A stretch of 64,000 nucleotides of DNA, from contig OZ005607.1 in assembly GCA_963930655.1 (NCBI GenBank), positions 9,502,874 through 9,566,873 of the forward strand. Direction: 5' to 3'. A model generated the notes under the pieces. The model was not told the DNA's origin. It was given only the letters and a program-made list of their open reading frames with translations, and ran no database searches. A program made the translations under genes and the position numbers. This stretch comes from Myrica gale. Taxonomy: Eukaryota; Streptophyta; Magnoliopsida; Fagales; Myricaceae. Below are positions 24,501 through 37,017 of the stretch, one piece after another; the stretch's first letter is position 1, and each line of letters begins with the position of its first letter.

Positions 24501-27500
24501 TTTTGCCTGGAACTTCAATCCTACAGTTGATAGGATTATTGCATGGAAATTAATTCTTAGGATCCCGCTAGTGCACTTGGCTAAAGTAAGTTTGACATAT
24601 TTTTTTCCTGTGTTGGGAGAAGAAAGGACCGGGATTTTGGAATCAACCAATAAATTTCTTCTTGAAGCATACCAAGTGTTGACATGTGATGATTTAATGT
24701 GCCTCCCTTCCCCCCGACCCCAAAAACAAATTTCATGCACTCATTACTTTATCCGTATAATTTGTTTGAAGCTCGGGTTCAGCAAATATACCACAGTTTT
24801 CTTGGGGTTTTTCCTTTTAGATTATCCTTGCAGTTAGTTTCTCCTTTGGCCTCTCATGTGATAACAATTGATCCAGTTGTCATTGAACTCTTTGTCATGG
24901 GGTTGAGGTATGCACCAATGGACGGTTTAGATATTGGTTCAGGAGCTTACATGTTATGATTGCTCTGTATATGATCAGCCACGGACCTTGATTTATTGTG
25001 TTTGGTTTATAGGGAGTTGAAATTAATTATGTTATCGAGACTGGTGATGAATATTTAACTATTCCTTTACGCTATTGTTCCTGTGACATTGACTAGTACA
25101 TTTATCTCTTTCTTTTGCAGCTGTTTGAAGTTCAACTTGAAAAGTCTGAAGTCCTCCTCCGATACTCGTCTGCTCTTGTTCAAGGTGCTACAAATGTTTT
25201 CTGGTACGAATACTAGCATATTTATGTGGACATGGCTGGATCTTTTCAACCTGGTTAGATACTCTGAGGAGTTGAACTGCATTATTTATAATCTGTGGAA
25301 TGTTGAGTGCCTTCTGTTGCTGATGGAAACATACTTGACTTTTATTTCCATCATGTCCTTCGTGCTATATTTAATTTCTGAAGTTTTGGAGCAAACGATT
25401 GTTTTTCATGTTTTATTAATTTTAAATTATCTGATTTTGTCCACTCTTCTTTGTCTCTTTATTACACAAGTGTTGATTCGATGGCTTCAATTAGCTGTTG
25501 ACTGCAGCCTAACAAAATATTACCTGTATCCTAGACTGTAAAATGGGTCTCATTACATTTTTAGATGCTTTGGAAGATGGTATGCGCAGCTTCTACTACC
25601 AAAATCTAACATCAAGTATTTTTGTCTGTCTCTGTTTCTGTATAACCACAGTAATGCTTCGTTAGCAAAAGACTGATATTATGTCTGCTGCATATTGGGT
25701 TAGTCTTGTTCGTCTCTGCCCTGTCTGCCATGATTTCTCTGAATGCTCTCGATGTCCTGAAGGAGACAAAAGACTCCTAGTAAATTTTTTTTGATATTGT
25801 TACTTCTAGTGGTAATTAATTTTTTTTGTCATAAGCGGTTTATAAGAGTCATTTTGTACTGAATGTCATTAGTCGAGATTCAGGGTTCCTTCAAATTGAT
25901 TTGGAGTTTTTGCATTAGGCCCTGATAGATTTTTTTTGGGAAAAATATACTTTCTACCCACGAACTGTGAGTCCTAGATTCAGGATTAAGGAAACCCAAG
26001 AGGAGGGGGGTTGAATTGGTTTTCTAAACTTTTCGGTTAAAACCCCCAAAAATGTGTTTGCAAGTAAATACTACTTTAGCACAAGTATATAATATGCGGA
26101 ACTGTAAATAAGTGCTAAAGTAAGGAGAAAGGTAAGAGAAGTAAATACAGTATTTTTAGGTGGTTCGGCAAACCCGCCTACATCCGCCCCTCAAGCTCCT
26201 TCACCGAGCCTTGAGGCTTTCCACTATTCTTCAATAGCTTTACACACTAGCTTCCGGGTGCTAGTGAACCGTACAAGTGTTCTCCCGGGCTCAACACTCA
26301 AACCCACCCAAGTGATTTTTCTGGCTCACCATTCACAACCCCTCATCAAGCTTGAGATATACACTCTCAAAGCTTCTTCTTTAGTGAACAACCTCACTAA
26401 AGGAAACACCTCTATTGGATAGGTAGATGGAAGAACAAAAACTCTCTTGATAGAGTAGATATAAAAATGAAAGCTCTATCTCTTTATTCACACAAAGACA
26501 AGTATATGAAAGTGTGTTTTGTGTGAATGCTATGAGAAATATAGAATAAGAAGGTTTAGAATATTTCTCAAGTAGTAGAATTGATATGTGGTCGTTGGGT
26601 ATACATTTTAGACGAAATGAAGGTGTATTTATAGGCCACACATGAAAACTAGCCGTTTATAGTCGTTGAGAGTTTTTGCTAAAACGAGCCGGTCGACCGC
26701 TACATGAACCGGTCGACCGCTTCAAGTTACCGTTATTCCAACGGTCATATTGTCAGAAGCTTCAACGGCTCTTATCAAAACCAACCGGTCGACCGCTACA
26801 TGAGGTGGTCGAAGTACCGGTCGACCGCTTGAACAGCCGGTCGACCTCCTCAACTTAAGCATGATCCGGTTCTTTTAAAAATAAGGTTTTTGACCACTTT
26901 TAAACACCCAATTTGGAAGACATACTTCCCATAAGTATATGAAGGTTTGGAGGTTTGATTGAGATGTTTTGAAACCTATAAAAACATTTTAATCTTTCAA
27001 ACAAAACTTAAAACGGTTTATGCATGTTTTGAAAGATATGCAAGTGCGTGATTCAAATTCTTGTCAAATGTGAAATAAAGAGTTACAAGGATTATACCCT
27101 AAGGTCTTGAATCTTCACTTTGAGCTCCTTGCATCTTCTTGTTCTTCTTTCTTCAAGGTTTGGCTCTTTTCGTCAAGTTGTCTTTGTCTTTGAAGATGTC
27201 CATTTTGTAAACTCATCCATTTATTGAAATCATCAAAATCTCGATTGTGCACAAAAGTCAACACGAACTACCATAGGTTTTGCATTTTACACCTTAAACT
27301 ACCAAGTTTGAGACATTACACCCACAAACTATTAATCCCTAACACATTGCACCCTCCGTCTATTTTTCCCGTCAATTTGGATGGAAATTGATTTTTTTTT
27401 AACAAAACAATGATTATGCCCTTAAATGTAACCTGCTATTTTAAACTTTGTTATGGTATAATCAACATTTCATATTAAGAAAAGTTAATTTTTGTTCAAT

Positions 27501-29425
27501 TTGACGAAAAAAATAGATGGAGGGTGCAATGTGGGTGAAATCTCTCAAACGTTGTAGTTTAGAGTGCAAAGTGCAAAACAAGTGGTAATTCGTGGGTGAA
27601 AAGTTGATTTCTCCTTTTTTTTTTTTTTTTTTTACTGTTATCGTTGTTATTACTATCATCATCATCGGGTCTCTTATCTCTCTTCTGTTGGAGCAACGAA
27701 GTGAGAGTATTTGTCATACTGGACGATATTCTTCGTATATCCTTGACATCTCCTCTTTTCAGATTGATGATATTATGGTCCTAATGTACTCTGTTATAAT
27801 ACACCCGTTGTGATTGTTGCAGGATTGACATCCAAACAAACAGTAGGCGTTTTCAATCCCTCTTTCGTGTAAGACTCCTTCCATGGTTAAAAATGTTATA
27901 TTTCCAACAAATATGGTGTGAATTCTTGTCTGCATTTTACTATAAAAAAAAACAAATATGGTGTGAACAATATCATTTTTCCTTTTCCATTTTCTTATCC
28001 CCTAAATTCTTCTTCCCTTGAACTCAGTATCTTCTCGAGGAAGTTGCACTGGAGCCCTCACGATTAAACAAAATTCCTGTGCAGGTCAGTCATTGATGCT
28101 GTCCTAATTATTTTTCATCTTGTGTTGTTGAGCTTTCATGTAAAATCAGTCAATTGCGATATGGATTGTGGAACCATTATACGATCCTTATGTGCAATCT
28201 TTTTCCTTAATGGTTGCAAATCCTTCATCTAATGTCAGGCCCCGAGAGATCTGTATCTTTTACTCTCAAGGTTCATAATTTTCTACAATTCAGGTAGGCT
28301 TTACAAAACGAGAGCTTCGAATTCTCTCTTTGACAAAATAGTGCCTGTTTCTTCATAATTGCTTGATTAACGCAGTTGACAAGCTTGAAAGCTTCTTAAA
28401 GCAATTTCCAGTTTTTCCAAATGCTTTATTGGTTGGTGGTCCAGCGGACATCTTCGTTATTGAACTTACAGATCAGGTAAATCTGATTGACAATCTTTAG
28501 AGCATATATATTTCGGATTAGTTTTTTACTAATTGTCTATTGGCACAAAGTTATCTCATTATTCTAATATAGTGTGAAATTCCTCTGTTGTCAGCTTCAA
28601 AAGTTAAAGGTGGAACCAGTACTGCTCCATTACCTTTCACACATTTGGGTTCTCCAGGGTATTATTTTACCATCAATGAGATCTAAGATGCTTTGTATTT
28701 GAGATATTATAGATGTTTTCTGATCAATGTGGTTGATTAATTTTTACAGGCTTGGAGCTGAGAATGACCACAAGTACACGGTTAAAGACTTGTTTATATA
28801 GCTACACATCTCCTGGTGGTCCAATGTATACTACAAGAGCCGTTCGTCATGCTGCCTGGGATGCACTCGATTTGCTTTTTCCTGTGAGTTATATTATCCT
28901 AAATTAATTGGCCCAATGCTCTGAAGCTTAATAATTTTAAACGAAACTGGATGGGTATCAAGCTCATAGTGAGTTCATAGTAATTGTTTGTGAATCTGTT
29001 TTATTATCCACAATAATACTGCTCAAAGATGATGCATGTCATCTTCATGAGAGGGAGTAGCAGCACTTAGTTACAAAATAGAATATATCCATATGGGCAG
29101 TCACTCTACATTGGGTTAGAGTAATATTTAGGCAGATGATTACGACCAATTTGTTTTATTAGGATTGAGTCACATTCCACAATTTAGGGATTCCCCCCGC
29201 CCTTTCATATTTCTATGATCAATTTGAGGATGTTTCTGACGTATGTTGCAGGTTGGGCGATACCCTCGGCATCTTATAAGCTTATTTTTCCGATTGCTAT
29301 ACCCGTGGTATTGGCCTTCTTCTTGTTGGAACTTCATAATCTCGTGCATAAAGGCTGTCGTGTGCTCTCTATTAATGCTGCTATTCTCTAGCTGGGAGAA
29401 GCTGAAAAGGCCAAAAAGAAATTAA
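21524..29425 (+). CDS. Conserved plant protein of unknown function, 359 residues
   Basis: I recognise this as a protein conserved among plants but know no function for it. Eleven exons join in frame: 21524-21610, 22050-22134, 24234-24427, 25121-25203, 27823-27868, 28028-28084, 28239-28293, 28376-28476, 28595-28658, 28750-28883 and 29252-29425. The first ATG gives MTHVRTPATSRGSDYLSALA; an upstream TTG in the same frame (21467) is unlikely to be used. The body is helical and rich in Leu, with blocks such as GKPILDLIVQLWSQSFASHI, VLLRYSSALVQGATNVFW and RAVRHAAWDALDLLFPVGRY. The last 60 residues are strongly hydrophobic (LISLFFRLLYPWYWPSSCWN and SLLMLLFSSWEKLK), so membrane association is possible. 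Introns 2 and 4 exceed 2 kb because of transposons. No stop or frameshift was found. Confidence 0.88.
22415..23380 (+). mobile_element. hAT element carrying a LINE fragment, in intron 2
   Basis: The element is 966 bp with ends CAGGGGTGGAACGAGG and CCTGGTTCCGCCACTG (13 of 16 inverted-repeat positions match). A perfect 8-bp duplication GTGACACC lies at 22407-22414 and 23381-23388. Near the right, from 23060, a short frame MDKFLIKKSASVG ends in a stop and looks like the first codons of a zf-MYM/TTF-type hAT transposase. Between about 22585 and 23057 lies the C-terminal part of a LINE ORF2 (GGLGILPMTETNSALVSKMA; SSSWFWKGLLLARLTIARGH; VGNGQTIRTWQDLWVSNLP) with one frame change. It stops just before the hAT ATG, with no poly(A). 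Confidence 0.9.
23605..23621 (+). repeat. Poly-G tract, 17 bases
   Basis: An uninterrupted run of G lies in intron 2, just right of the hAT element. A second such run lies at 45968-45985. Confidence 0.9.
25938..27614. mobile_element. Foldback element split by a nested insertion, in intron 4
   Basis: The outer ends GGGAAAAATATACTTTCTAC and GTGAAAAGTTGATTTCTCC are inverted repeats flanked by T runs. The arms continue as TGCACCCTCCGTCTATTTTT at 27350 and AAAATAGATGGAGGGTGCAA at about 27510. The left arm is broken by a 1295-bp insertion (25967-27261) flanked on both sides by CACGAACT (25959-25966 and 27262-27269). The insertion starts GTGAGTCCTAG and includes AACCCAAGAGGAGGGGGG, a block common in plant repeats. 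It has no terminal repeats that I can see, so its class is unknown. Confidence 0.7.
26689..26848. repeat. Cluster of five CCGGTCGACC motifs
   Basis: CCGGTCGACC occurs at about 26689, 26709, 26785, 26817 and 26837, four times followed by GCT. Each holds the 8-bp palindrome GGTCGACC. The spacing is irregular. It lies inside the nested insertion. Confidence 0.85.
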
Positions 29426-31597
29426 ACGACCTCCATATTTTGAAATAGACCCACCTCATACAAAGTCAAGGCTGGAATGGCTAGAAAGTTTATAAGTGTG
29501 TAGCATCATCTCAATTTAGTTGATTTTGTGTTGTATAATCGCCTCCCGTTTTCTCCATAGCCTCTCATTTTATTCATGGAGAGGGGCATTTCGATCACAC
29601 CTATGTTTCTTTCGGAAATACGCCAAAGTTGAACTCAGCCCGTTGAAGGCCACATTTCATTGTTAAACTCTTGCCCAGCCACAGTTTCTTCCGTTTGGTT
29701 GGTGTGTAAAATTTTTCTCCTTTTGGATGTTTTCTTACTTGCGCACTGTCAAATATAATCCCTTGATTACGAAATACCTTCCTCGCTAGAGAAGCAAATA
29801 AAGAAGGGGAGAAATGGGAAGGATCATTGCAGTACCCATACCAAACCCAGAGATCTCAAAATTGAAACCTATGTTTTTTCAACCGGCATCGAACTACTTT
29901 GCATCATCTACCACGTTTGAAATATTATACTTGAAACATTGCATTGCATAATCGACATCAGTTTATTAGTACAATCAATCTCTCAAATATGTATTTTTAA
30001 GTGCAAAATGAAAAATATATTTTTCCTAAATATAATATAATATCCAAGGCGAAATCAGTGACATGTCGCACAAGTCTTCAATATTAATGGCCTTAGATTC
30101 CAATTGACAACTAAACGAAGAAAACAAACACCGACTTGATTCAAATAATTAATTTTGTTAAAAAACAGAACTGTACAAAATTATCAAATAATTTCTCCAG
30201 GTCCACCGCATCAACATCTGATTGAGATTTCAAATTTGGAACGCAGAATGAATCCACAGAACACCAAGCAGAAAGGAAAAACTAAGCACCACTCGCAACC
30301 TCAGTGCAATTGTAGCACCAGTCCTCCAAAAATAGTCAGCCACCAGATATTACAAAACACAATTCTGTGAAATCTGGAGGTAATGAAGCTGGGAACACTG
30401 GTATCAAACAGCTGACACCAAAAAAAAACTCACAATCGACTAACTAAGCAGGCTCTTGCCCTCAGGCGAGGCTGGAACCATCAAAGAATCCCTGAAGCAT
30501 TCCAGAGACTGCCGGTGCTCAAATCGGAAGATGGATGCCATTCTCTTCTATTAAAACAAACCATCAATCGACCAACAGAAACAAGACAAGATTTGTCCGA
30601 TTCTATAATATTGCGGACTCGTAGACCAAACTAGCAATATTGACAACCATACCAAAACGTTTGTCTATCAAGCAGCAAACCACCGACTCTTTTCCAGATT
30701 AAGTGGAAACTGAGATAGCCTGACCCCAGTGTTAGCTTCGGCAGAGCTAATTACATAAAAAAAATGTTTATTTATTCAGGCATCTTTACCTTCACCAAAG
30801 AAAGGCATATGCAGAACTCCATTACGCCCTCAACAGACAAAGAATCCGTAAGGTAATGCCTGACTCTGAAAATCAATGTCACTCATTCATTCACTCCAGT
30901 AATCCTTACTACTTGACCCAAGTTCCAGGCCCAACCCTTACGTATGTCAAACTTGCTTAGATGTTGACCCACATCTCCCACCAACACAGCATCAAGATGA
31001 ACTGAAGCAATGAGATTCCTCACGATCCACTATGACATATTAAGGATCCTTACTAATAAAAAGGGGAACTTTCATTTCCCCGGGAAAAATATAAAGTAGA
31101 TGTAGCTCAACCAAACAATCCAACCAGCTAAATCATCTGCATTATATGAACATGGGACTAAACTTTAAAAGTTATAAGAAAAAAGGAAAAACATATAGAG
31201 ATCTACCTCAATTGAAGTCTCCCAGGTTTAAAGAGGCAGTCGCAAACCCAAAGACATTGCAGCTGTGGGTGATTTCAGCAAGGCTCAATTCTCCCACATT
31301 GCAGCTAGTGTCCTTGGCATAGGGAGTAACCAGAATGTAAATAGTTTCCGCTCCAAACTCCAACTTGTTGAGTGGAACAGAAAGGACTAAAGAAGCTAAT
31401 GAAACCAAAGTACAGGTTAAGATTACATACTGGCAACTGTCCATCATCCCACGTGAATATACCAACTCAAAGGAACAGTTGATAATACGTCTAAGAAGAT
31501 TTTGGTAGAGATACACAAAACAGATATGTTGTGTCGCCAAACAGCAAATGGCCACAGAAGATTGTAATAGGCAAACAATAACACATGATAGATGCCT
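29426..31597. other. Convergent 3' regions
   Basis: This holds 3' UTR of the unknown gene (+) and of ALY (-). No further gene was recognised. The frame at 31208-31555 (-) shows no family motif. Confidence 0.55.
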
Positions 31598-34500
31598 TCA
31601 ATTGTTCTGCTTTGCTTCGTCATGATACTTTTCCAGATCAGCATCAAGATCTTCTTGTGACACCTTCTCACCACGGGCTCTTCCACGCCCACGTCCACGG
31701 CCCCTTCCAAAACCACGGCCACCTCCACCTACACGTGGCCGTCCTAGTGCACCACCAAGCCTACCTTGTCCACTGCTCAGTAATCAGATTAAACACATTA
31801 ATCAGGACTGTCATTTTATTTCCAATCAGTGGCACATGAGACTAAAAGCTCAAGAACAAATTCCAACCCAAAACAAAGGTAACATCGGAATAAATAAAAT
31901 ATACAATAGGCTTAGTTCTTGTCCAGTTTGCAAAAAAATCCAACAAGATCCCAGCTCAAAGACACATTACATGAGAAGATGATGGGTATATTCTCAGCAT
32001 TACTTATTCCATCAAATTATAACATTGGAAGGTAAAGCTTTAAATGCATTTAGGAATTGATTTTTACTTTATTTTGGATGGATCAGTTTTCATATATCTA
32101 ACCTAGAAATACAAAATTTTCAACACCACAGGCATGATAGTAGTGGAAATTAATAATGTCTTATGGTCGATTGACCACTAAGACAAAAGGAAGGGGGAAA
32201 AGAACGAGAGAGAATTTTTGCATGCAACAAAAACCCATTATCATTGTTTAACGAACATAATCTTATGTGCTTGCCTCTAAGCTCCATGCATTTACCACAA
32301 GTTGGTACTTAAACAAAATGCATCCACGTAGAACAAAATCATATGTGTATATGAACTAGAATCTAGATCATGGATCATCAAACGATGACAACGAACTAAA
32401 AAGCTTCAACCATCATATCTATTTTCTGTTTTTCTAAAAGACCAGATGCTTCTATTGCAAATATAAGAAACCACGAGTGCATTGCACCCCCTTTATGCCA
32501 AAAGGAGGAGGTCATATATCAACCAGACAGACCATCTCAGGCAGGGAAAACATGACATGAAACTTAAAATTCCATTAGAACTCAAATGTTGAAGCAAAGA
32601 GGCATACAAGATTGTTCCAGGTACTGCGTACCCTCTAGGAGGCCCAGTTGGATTTCCAAAATTGCCATTAGCTGCTGGAGGTGCAGCAGGTGTTGCAATA
32701 TTTGTTCCCACAATCTCTATCTTCATTGGCTTCCCATCGAGCTGAACATTGTTGTATCTCTTCACAGCAGCCACAGCATCTGCTCGCCTAGAGAAGACTA
32801 TTTCTGCTGTTCCCTAAGAAAAAGAGTTTTTCTAAACCACAGCAGGACAGAAACAATTCATCATCAGGACCTATTTACGTCAAACTTGACAAGATACCTT
32901 TGATCTCCCGCTCCTGTCATAATGTATCGCATACCGTTTGAGATCACCAACTTCAGCAAACAGTTCCTGCACACAAAATAAAGAAAAGACACGCATAAGC
33001 TAAGATGCCTCTCAACCAGCAAATGTACAAAAATAGCACCTCCCATCACCCAAATAGATACAGAACGACGAAGGAACTCTTAGCAGTCATAATAACAGTG
33101 CAGGCACATGGCAAAAGGCAGATTCATACGATTAGACAAAAAAAAAAACAAAAGAAAATTGATCCCAATTTCCAAGAGCATGTAATGATTGACTCACAAA
33201 TGCCACAGTCAAGCAGTACTTAAAAGAGATCAAAAAATTTCATAAGTGGTCAAAACAGGCAAATGTCCACCTTGAGAGATTTACTGCATAAGTCTATTGA
33301 CCCACAAGATATTGCCAACAAAAACAAAAACCCTATTCAAACAGGTCATGCTCAATGCAGGACACCTAAGACTTGAGAGATGAACACACAAAAGTGAACA
33401 TCCGGAAAACTACAAAAGATCGGCCCATGCAGGACAAAAGGAACTTTTGATGTCCTCCCAGGTCATATTTTATATCCAGCACACATCCTTGCAAACAACA
33501 TAATGTCAAACGTACAGATCATAATGCATGGAAACTGCCAACGCTTCCAAAACCAAAAATCATCAGATGCACTGATCCCTGTGTTTTCAAGGTAACAAGA
33601 ATATCACATCAGGAAGATGTTTCCCAAAAGTAATCAAACACTACGACCACTAAGAATAAAACTTTGAGCATCAATCATAATCATTATGAGCATAAACCAA
33701 ATGTCAAAGACAAACAACCCTATCAAATTACAAATTTAAAACCATAGTCTGTGAACTATCAATCACAAGATAAACCAAGCCATCTCCCTGTACAGCAAGC
33801 TTGCGCACAACACAAAGCACACAATTACCACACTCCATATTAACTAATGTTAAAGATCTGCACAAACATAACTATATAATAGAGCATTTATCTCCCATAT
33901 CACACCTCCATATATCAAACTCAATAAGTGAATCTCTTACTTTTTTTTTTATTCCGGTATCTTTTTTATAGGCTATTCTAGATTTTCTGCCGACTCGAGG
34001 TTGAATTGAATTTAGTTCGGAAGCCTGTGGCACAAAAGATGGTACTTCAGCCACCTGAGTTAAGATTTCTCTTTAGTGCCCGTCAAAATAAGCGGCAAAT
34101 CGAACGTGCAGACGATATAATTTGAGAAAATAGTGCTGTTTTCCGTATTCAGACATATAAAACTGCAAACACAGATGCGGCCTTGTGATAAAGGTAAACC
34201 GAAGACCATACCAAGTGGGAAAAAAGCACAATTCAAACACCATAATCAAGTAGCAAAGGCTAAGAAAAATCCAAATCTACAGCAGACGCAAGAGCAAAAT
34301 TTCACCAACAACACAGAAACTCTAAACATAAATCAGATAATTACCTTAATGTCCTCATTCGAAACACCATAATCAAGATTGGATATGTAGAGCTTGGTCC
34401 CAGTCTCTATAGCAGAGGCTCTCCCCAAATTCTCTTCCATAAACAGATCGTGCTGCCATGACGTCTCCGGCGCCTAATTTTTCATACTCAAAAAAAAAAC

Positions 34501-34815
34501 TTTACTAACAAAGCTAGGAGAAAGTAAGACAAAAAAAAAATTAAGAAAAAGAGAGATTTAGGAAATAAAAATATAAATAAAACCACCACAGCGAGAGGAT
34601 CGAAGAATGAGAAAAGAGAAACAAGGGAACAGATCGGAGTTCTCGACCACCTTAGCAGGAGTATAAGGCGCCGCACGGTTGGCGGCGCGGTTGGGCAAGC
34701 GGCGGGCGGGACCCGGTCCAGGTCCGGAGGCTCGATTACGGCCTCTGGCCCCAGATCCGGACTGTTTGTTTGTCTTGATGATGTCGTCAAGGGCCATGTC
34801 TAAAGCAGCAGACAT
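31598..34815 (-). CDS. ALY: ALY/REF mRNA export adaptor (THO complex subunit 4)
   Basis: ALY couples splicing and the TREX complex to mRNA export and binds RNA and the helicase UAP56 in the nucleus. Five exons on the minus strand join to 239 residues: 34815-34651, 34473-34345, 32966-32898, 32813-32632 and 31772-31598. Domains in order are the N-terminal UAP56-binding motif LDMALDDIIK, an Arg/Gly/Pro-rich segment, one RRM with RNP2 LYISNLDY and RNP1 RSKGTAEIVF, a C-terminal RGG box (GGGGRGFGRGRGRGRGRARG), and a second UAP56 motif, LDADLEKYH. The start chosen is MSAALDM; an in-frame ATG 57 bases upstream (34872) does not fit the family. Intron 2 is about 1.4 kb. The gene is intact. Confidence 0.95.
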
Positions 34816-34979
34816 TTTTTTAGAGAGAGAAACCCTAGAAGCTGGAGAAGGAGAGAAAGAGAGAGGAGTCAAAAGATTGGGGGGAGGTCCGAGGGGGGAG
34901 GAGACAGTGATAGAGAGCCTTCACGTGGTTTGGTTTTTAAATCTATATATACAAAAATTATGTGGGAAATTAACATGTT

Positions 34980-35052
34980 GGCGTCGTGGTGTAGTTGGTT
35001 ATCACGTCAATCTAACACACTGATGTTCTTCGGTACGAACCCGGGTGACGCC
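34980..35052 (+). tRNA. tRNA-Val (anticodon AAC), divergent
   Basis: This is a 73-nt cloverleaf. The acceptor stem GGCGTCG pairs with TGACGCC (last pair G-T). The D arm is GTGTAGTTGGTTATCAC, the anticodon loop CTAACAC, the T arm TTCGG-TACGAAC-CCGGG, and TTTTTG follows as a pol III stop. Compared with the usual plant tRNA-Val(AAC) as I remember it, the acceptor stem differs but still pairs. The anticodon stem has one A-C mismatch (TCAAT/ACTGA), and the T loop has TAC instead of TTC, which also changes the B box. It may be a decaying copy; no intron is present. Confidence 0.75.
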
Positions 35053-36654
35053 ATTTTTGTTTAACTCCATAACGAGTGAGCCTTTTGCTGATGTAGCCTA
35101 TCTTATGTACTGATGCCGTATTCTACACATTTTTTACAATCCTATGCCAAATCTCAAATCCCTTGTTTTAGTAGCAAGAAAACTGAGCCATTCAATCAAA
35201 AGCACATACTCAACCAGTGTCCATTTCAGAAACCTGTCTTCTAGAGAGAGAGCGTATGCCCTCTCTCTAGACCTCCCATCTCCAGCGTCTGAAACCCCCC
35301 TCTCCGTGCATTCTCCGGCGACGGGAGGGGCTGCTCCTCCTGTCCCCCTCCTTCTCTTCTCCTTCCTTTTTCCCCATGGCCGATCGTCCTACCCTCCCCT
35401 CTTTTACCGCAACGCTTTGCTCTTTCTTTTGTTTCTTTTGGTCGTTCCTTGTGGTTAGATCTCGGCGGTTTGGAGGCTTTTTGGTGGCCACACTCTGCAC
35501 GACGAAGCTCTTCAGTTCCCGGCGCTCTGATTTTCATCCTTCTGGTGCTGGTACGGCAGCGCGTGTTGCTCCACGCGCGGTCACGTGTGCGCGTGGATCT
35601 CACGCGCCCGCCATGTTTGGGGTTGGTTTTGGTGGTCTTTGTGGCGTACGATCCGTCCCTGGTTTCTTCTTTGTGTGGTTTGTGTCTCTGTTGTTTTTAA
35701 TAACGTCATTCGTCTGGCTTTTGGTAGGAAGGGGGCTCCTTCGGATCCTCCCTGGTGGTGCTGTTATGGACGAGTTATTGGAGAAGTAGGTGTTGGGTGC
35801 ATGCTCACCCTCTCTTCCGGCGATCTTTTCTTCCTCGGGTGTCGGAGTTTGTTCCGGATTTTTGGACCCGTTTTAAACCTATGGGCCTTTCGGCCCATCT
35901 TTATGGGGCCTTCATGGCACTCTGGATATTGGCCTTCGTGGCCTTGCATTGTACAGCCCGTCAGGCTCTTGTTCTTGGTGTAAAGGGTTTTCACCCTCAG
36001 TTCATTGTAACCGGCCCCTGTGATTTGTTTGTATGCAGCTCTGCTGCCTTTCTTCCGGTGGAATGATATTTCATGTTGCTTAGAAAAAAAAATAGCCAGA
36101 AAAGTACATATTCTGAAAAGTATTTTTGTGCCCTCATTTATATCTTTATCAATTGAGAAATTAGATACATAATTTATTTATTTTATTTATAAAAAGTTTT
36201 AAGTGTTATTTCACTGTATCCAAGAAACATATTAAACTCGAACCAATGAATTTTCTGTGAGAAAAAAATCATTCTAACTCTTAAACTACTAAAATAATCT
36301 TAAATATAAACACAGTAAACCTTATCATACGTCTAATATTTAATATTACTCATATAAAATTTCCAACCCTTGAGATCCTATTAAGTCTCCCCCTCCTAAC
36401 AATAGTTCGTACATAAAGTAGAAAATCACGCTCCCGCAGATCGTGAACACACAAAATTCCACAGCAATATGAAAAAGAGAAGGAAAAAAAAAACAGCAGA
36501 ACTTGAACACGTAGAGATGAAAATGGCCGTATCCCGTATACTTCCTTCTATATTGTCTCTTAAAATGGCATAACAGTGAATGAACAACAAATACAACCTT
36601 AATGTCTCTCTCTTTCTCTGTAATTAAACATCATCTCATCAATTACCATTCTCA
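35053..36654. other. Spacer with GC-rich retroposon-like block
   Basis: No gene was recognised. The block 35235-36090 is described separately. The rest (36090-36654) is AT-rich and includes the 3' UTR of the small membrane protein gene on the minus strand. Confidence 0.5.
35235..36090 (+). repeat. Possible truncated non-LTR retroposon
   Basis: This GC-rich block stands out from its AT-rich flanks, has overlapping open frames in all plus frames without a known domain, and ends TTGCTTAGAAAAAAAAA. It shares GTGGATCTCACGCGCC with 40430-40810 in opposite orientation. No target duplication was found. Confidence 0.35.
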
Positions 36655-37017
36655 CTAATCACCATCCCAGAAGCTGAAAGACCGGACCATGCCAGCCGAA
36701 CCAGTCACAACAAGAGCTGCAAACACGGATGGGAGCAAAAAATCCCACTTGGACCTCCCCACCAAGTGAGCTGGAAAGCAAATCACCTCCCGGGGATTAT
36801 CCAAAGGAATCCTGACAAACCCTTCACCGTTGCATGACTTTGAGAACGACGAAGACGGTGATATCGCCGAGACAAAAGCAATCTCCGGGGCAAACGACGC
36901 CACGGCCACGGTTAACGCCAAGATAACCGTCCACATTGCAGCGCGTAAGAGTTGCGGCCACCGCGACATGATCGCTTGGTGAAAAAGCGAACGAAAGATC
37001 AAGATCAGGAGAAGCAT
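36655..37017 (-). CDS. Small plant membrane protein of unknown function
   Basis: One intronless frame of 120 residues; a second ATG at codon 17 (36969, MSRWPQLLRAAMW) is a good alternative start giving 104 residues. Two hydrophobic segments, about residues 27-48 (AMWTVILALTVAVASFAP) and 94-113 (DFLLPSVFAALVVTGSAGM), suggest two membrane spans. Between them is a loop with two Cys (KSCNGEGFVRIPLDNPREVI, then CF). It ends FSFWDGD. The coding sequence is GC-richer than its flanks and keeps plant-like codon use. I believe similar short proteins exist in other plants but know no function. No neighbour gives a clue. Confidence 0.7.
   Translation of the reverse strand: MLLLILIFRSLFHQAIMSRWPQLLRAAMWTVILALTVAVASFAPEIAFVSAISPSSSFSKSCNGEGFVRIPLDNPREVICFPAHLVGRSKWDFLLPSVFAALVVTGSAGMVRSFSFWDGD

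Noticed and set aside
31208..31555. 115-codon minus-strand frame downstream of ALY
   Set aside because: Lies in the expected 3' UTR, no recognised motif and no promoter.
34558..34872. Longer ALY start at 34872
   Set aside because: The family starts at MSAALDM; the extra 19 residues look like 5' UTR.
35376..35789. Long overlapping open frames in a GC-rich block
   Set aside because: Open in all plus frames because of composition; no domain or homology recognised.
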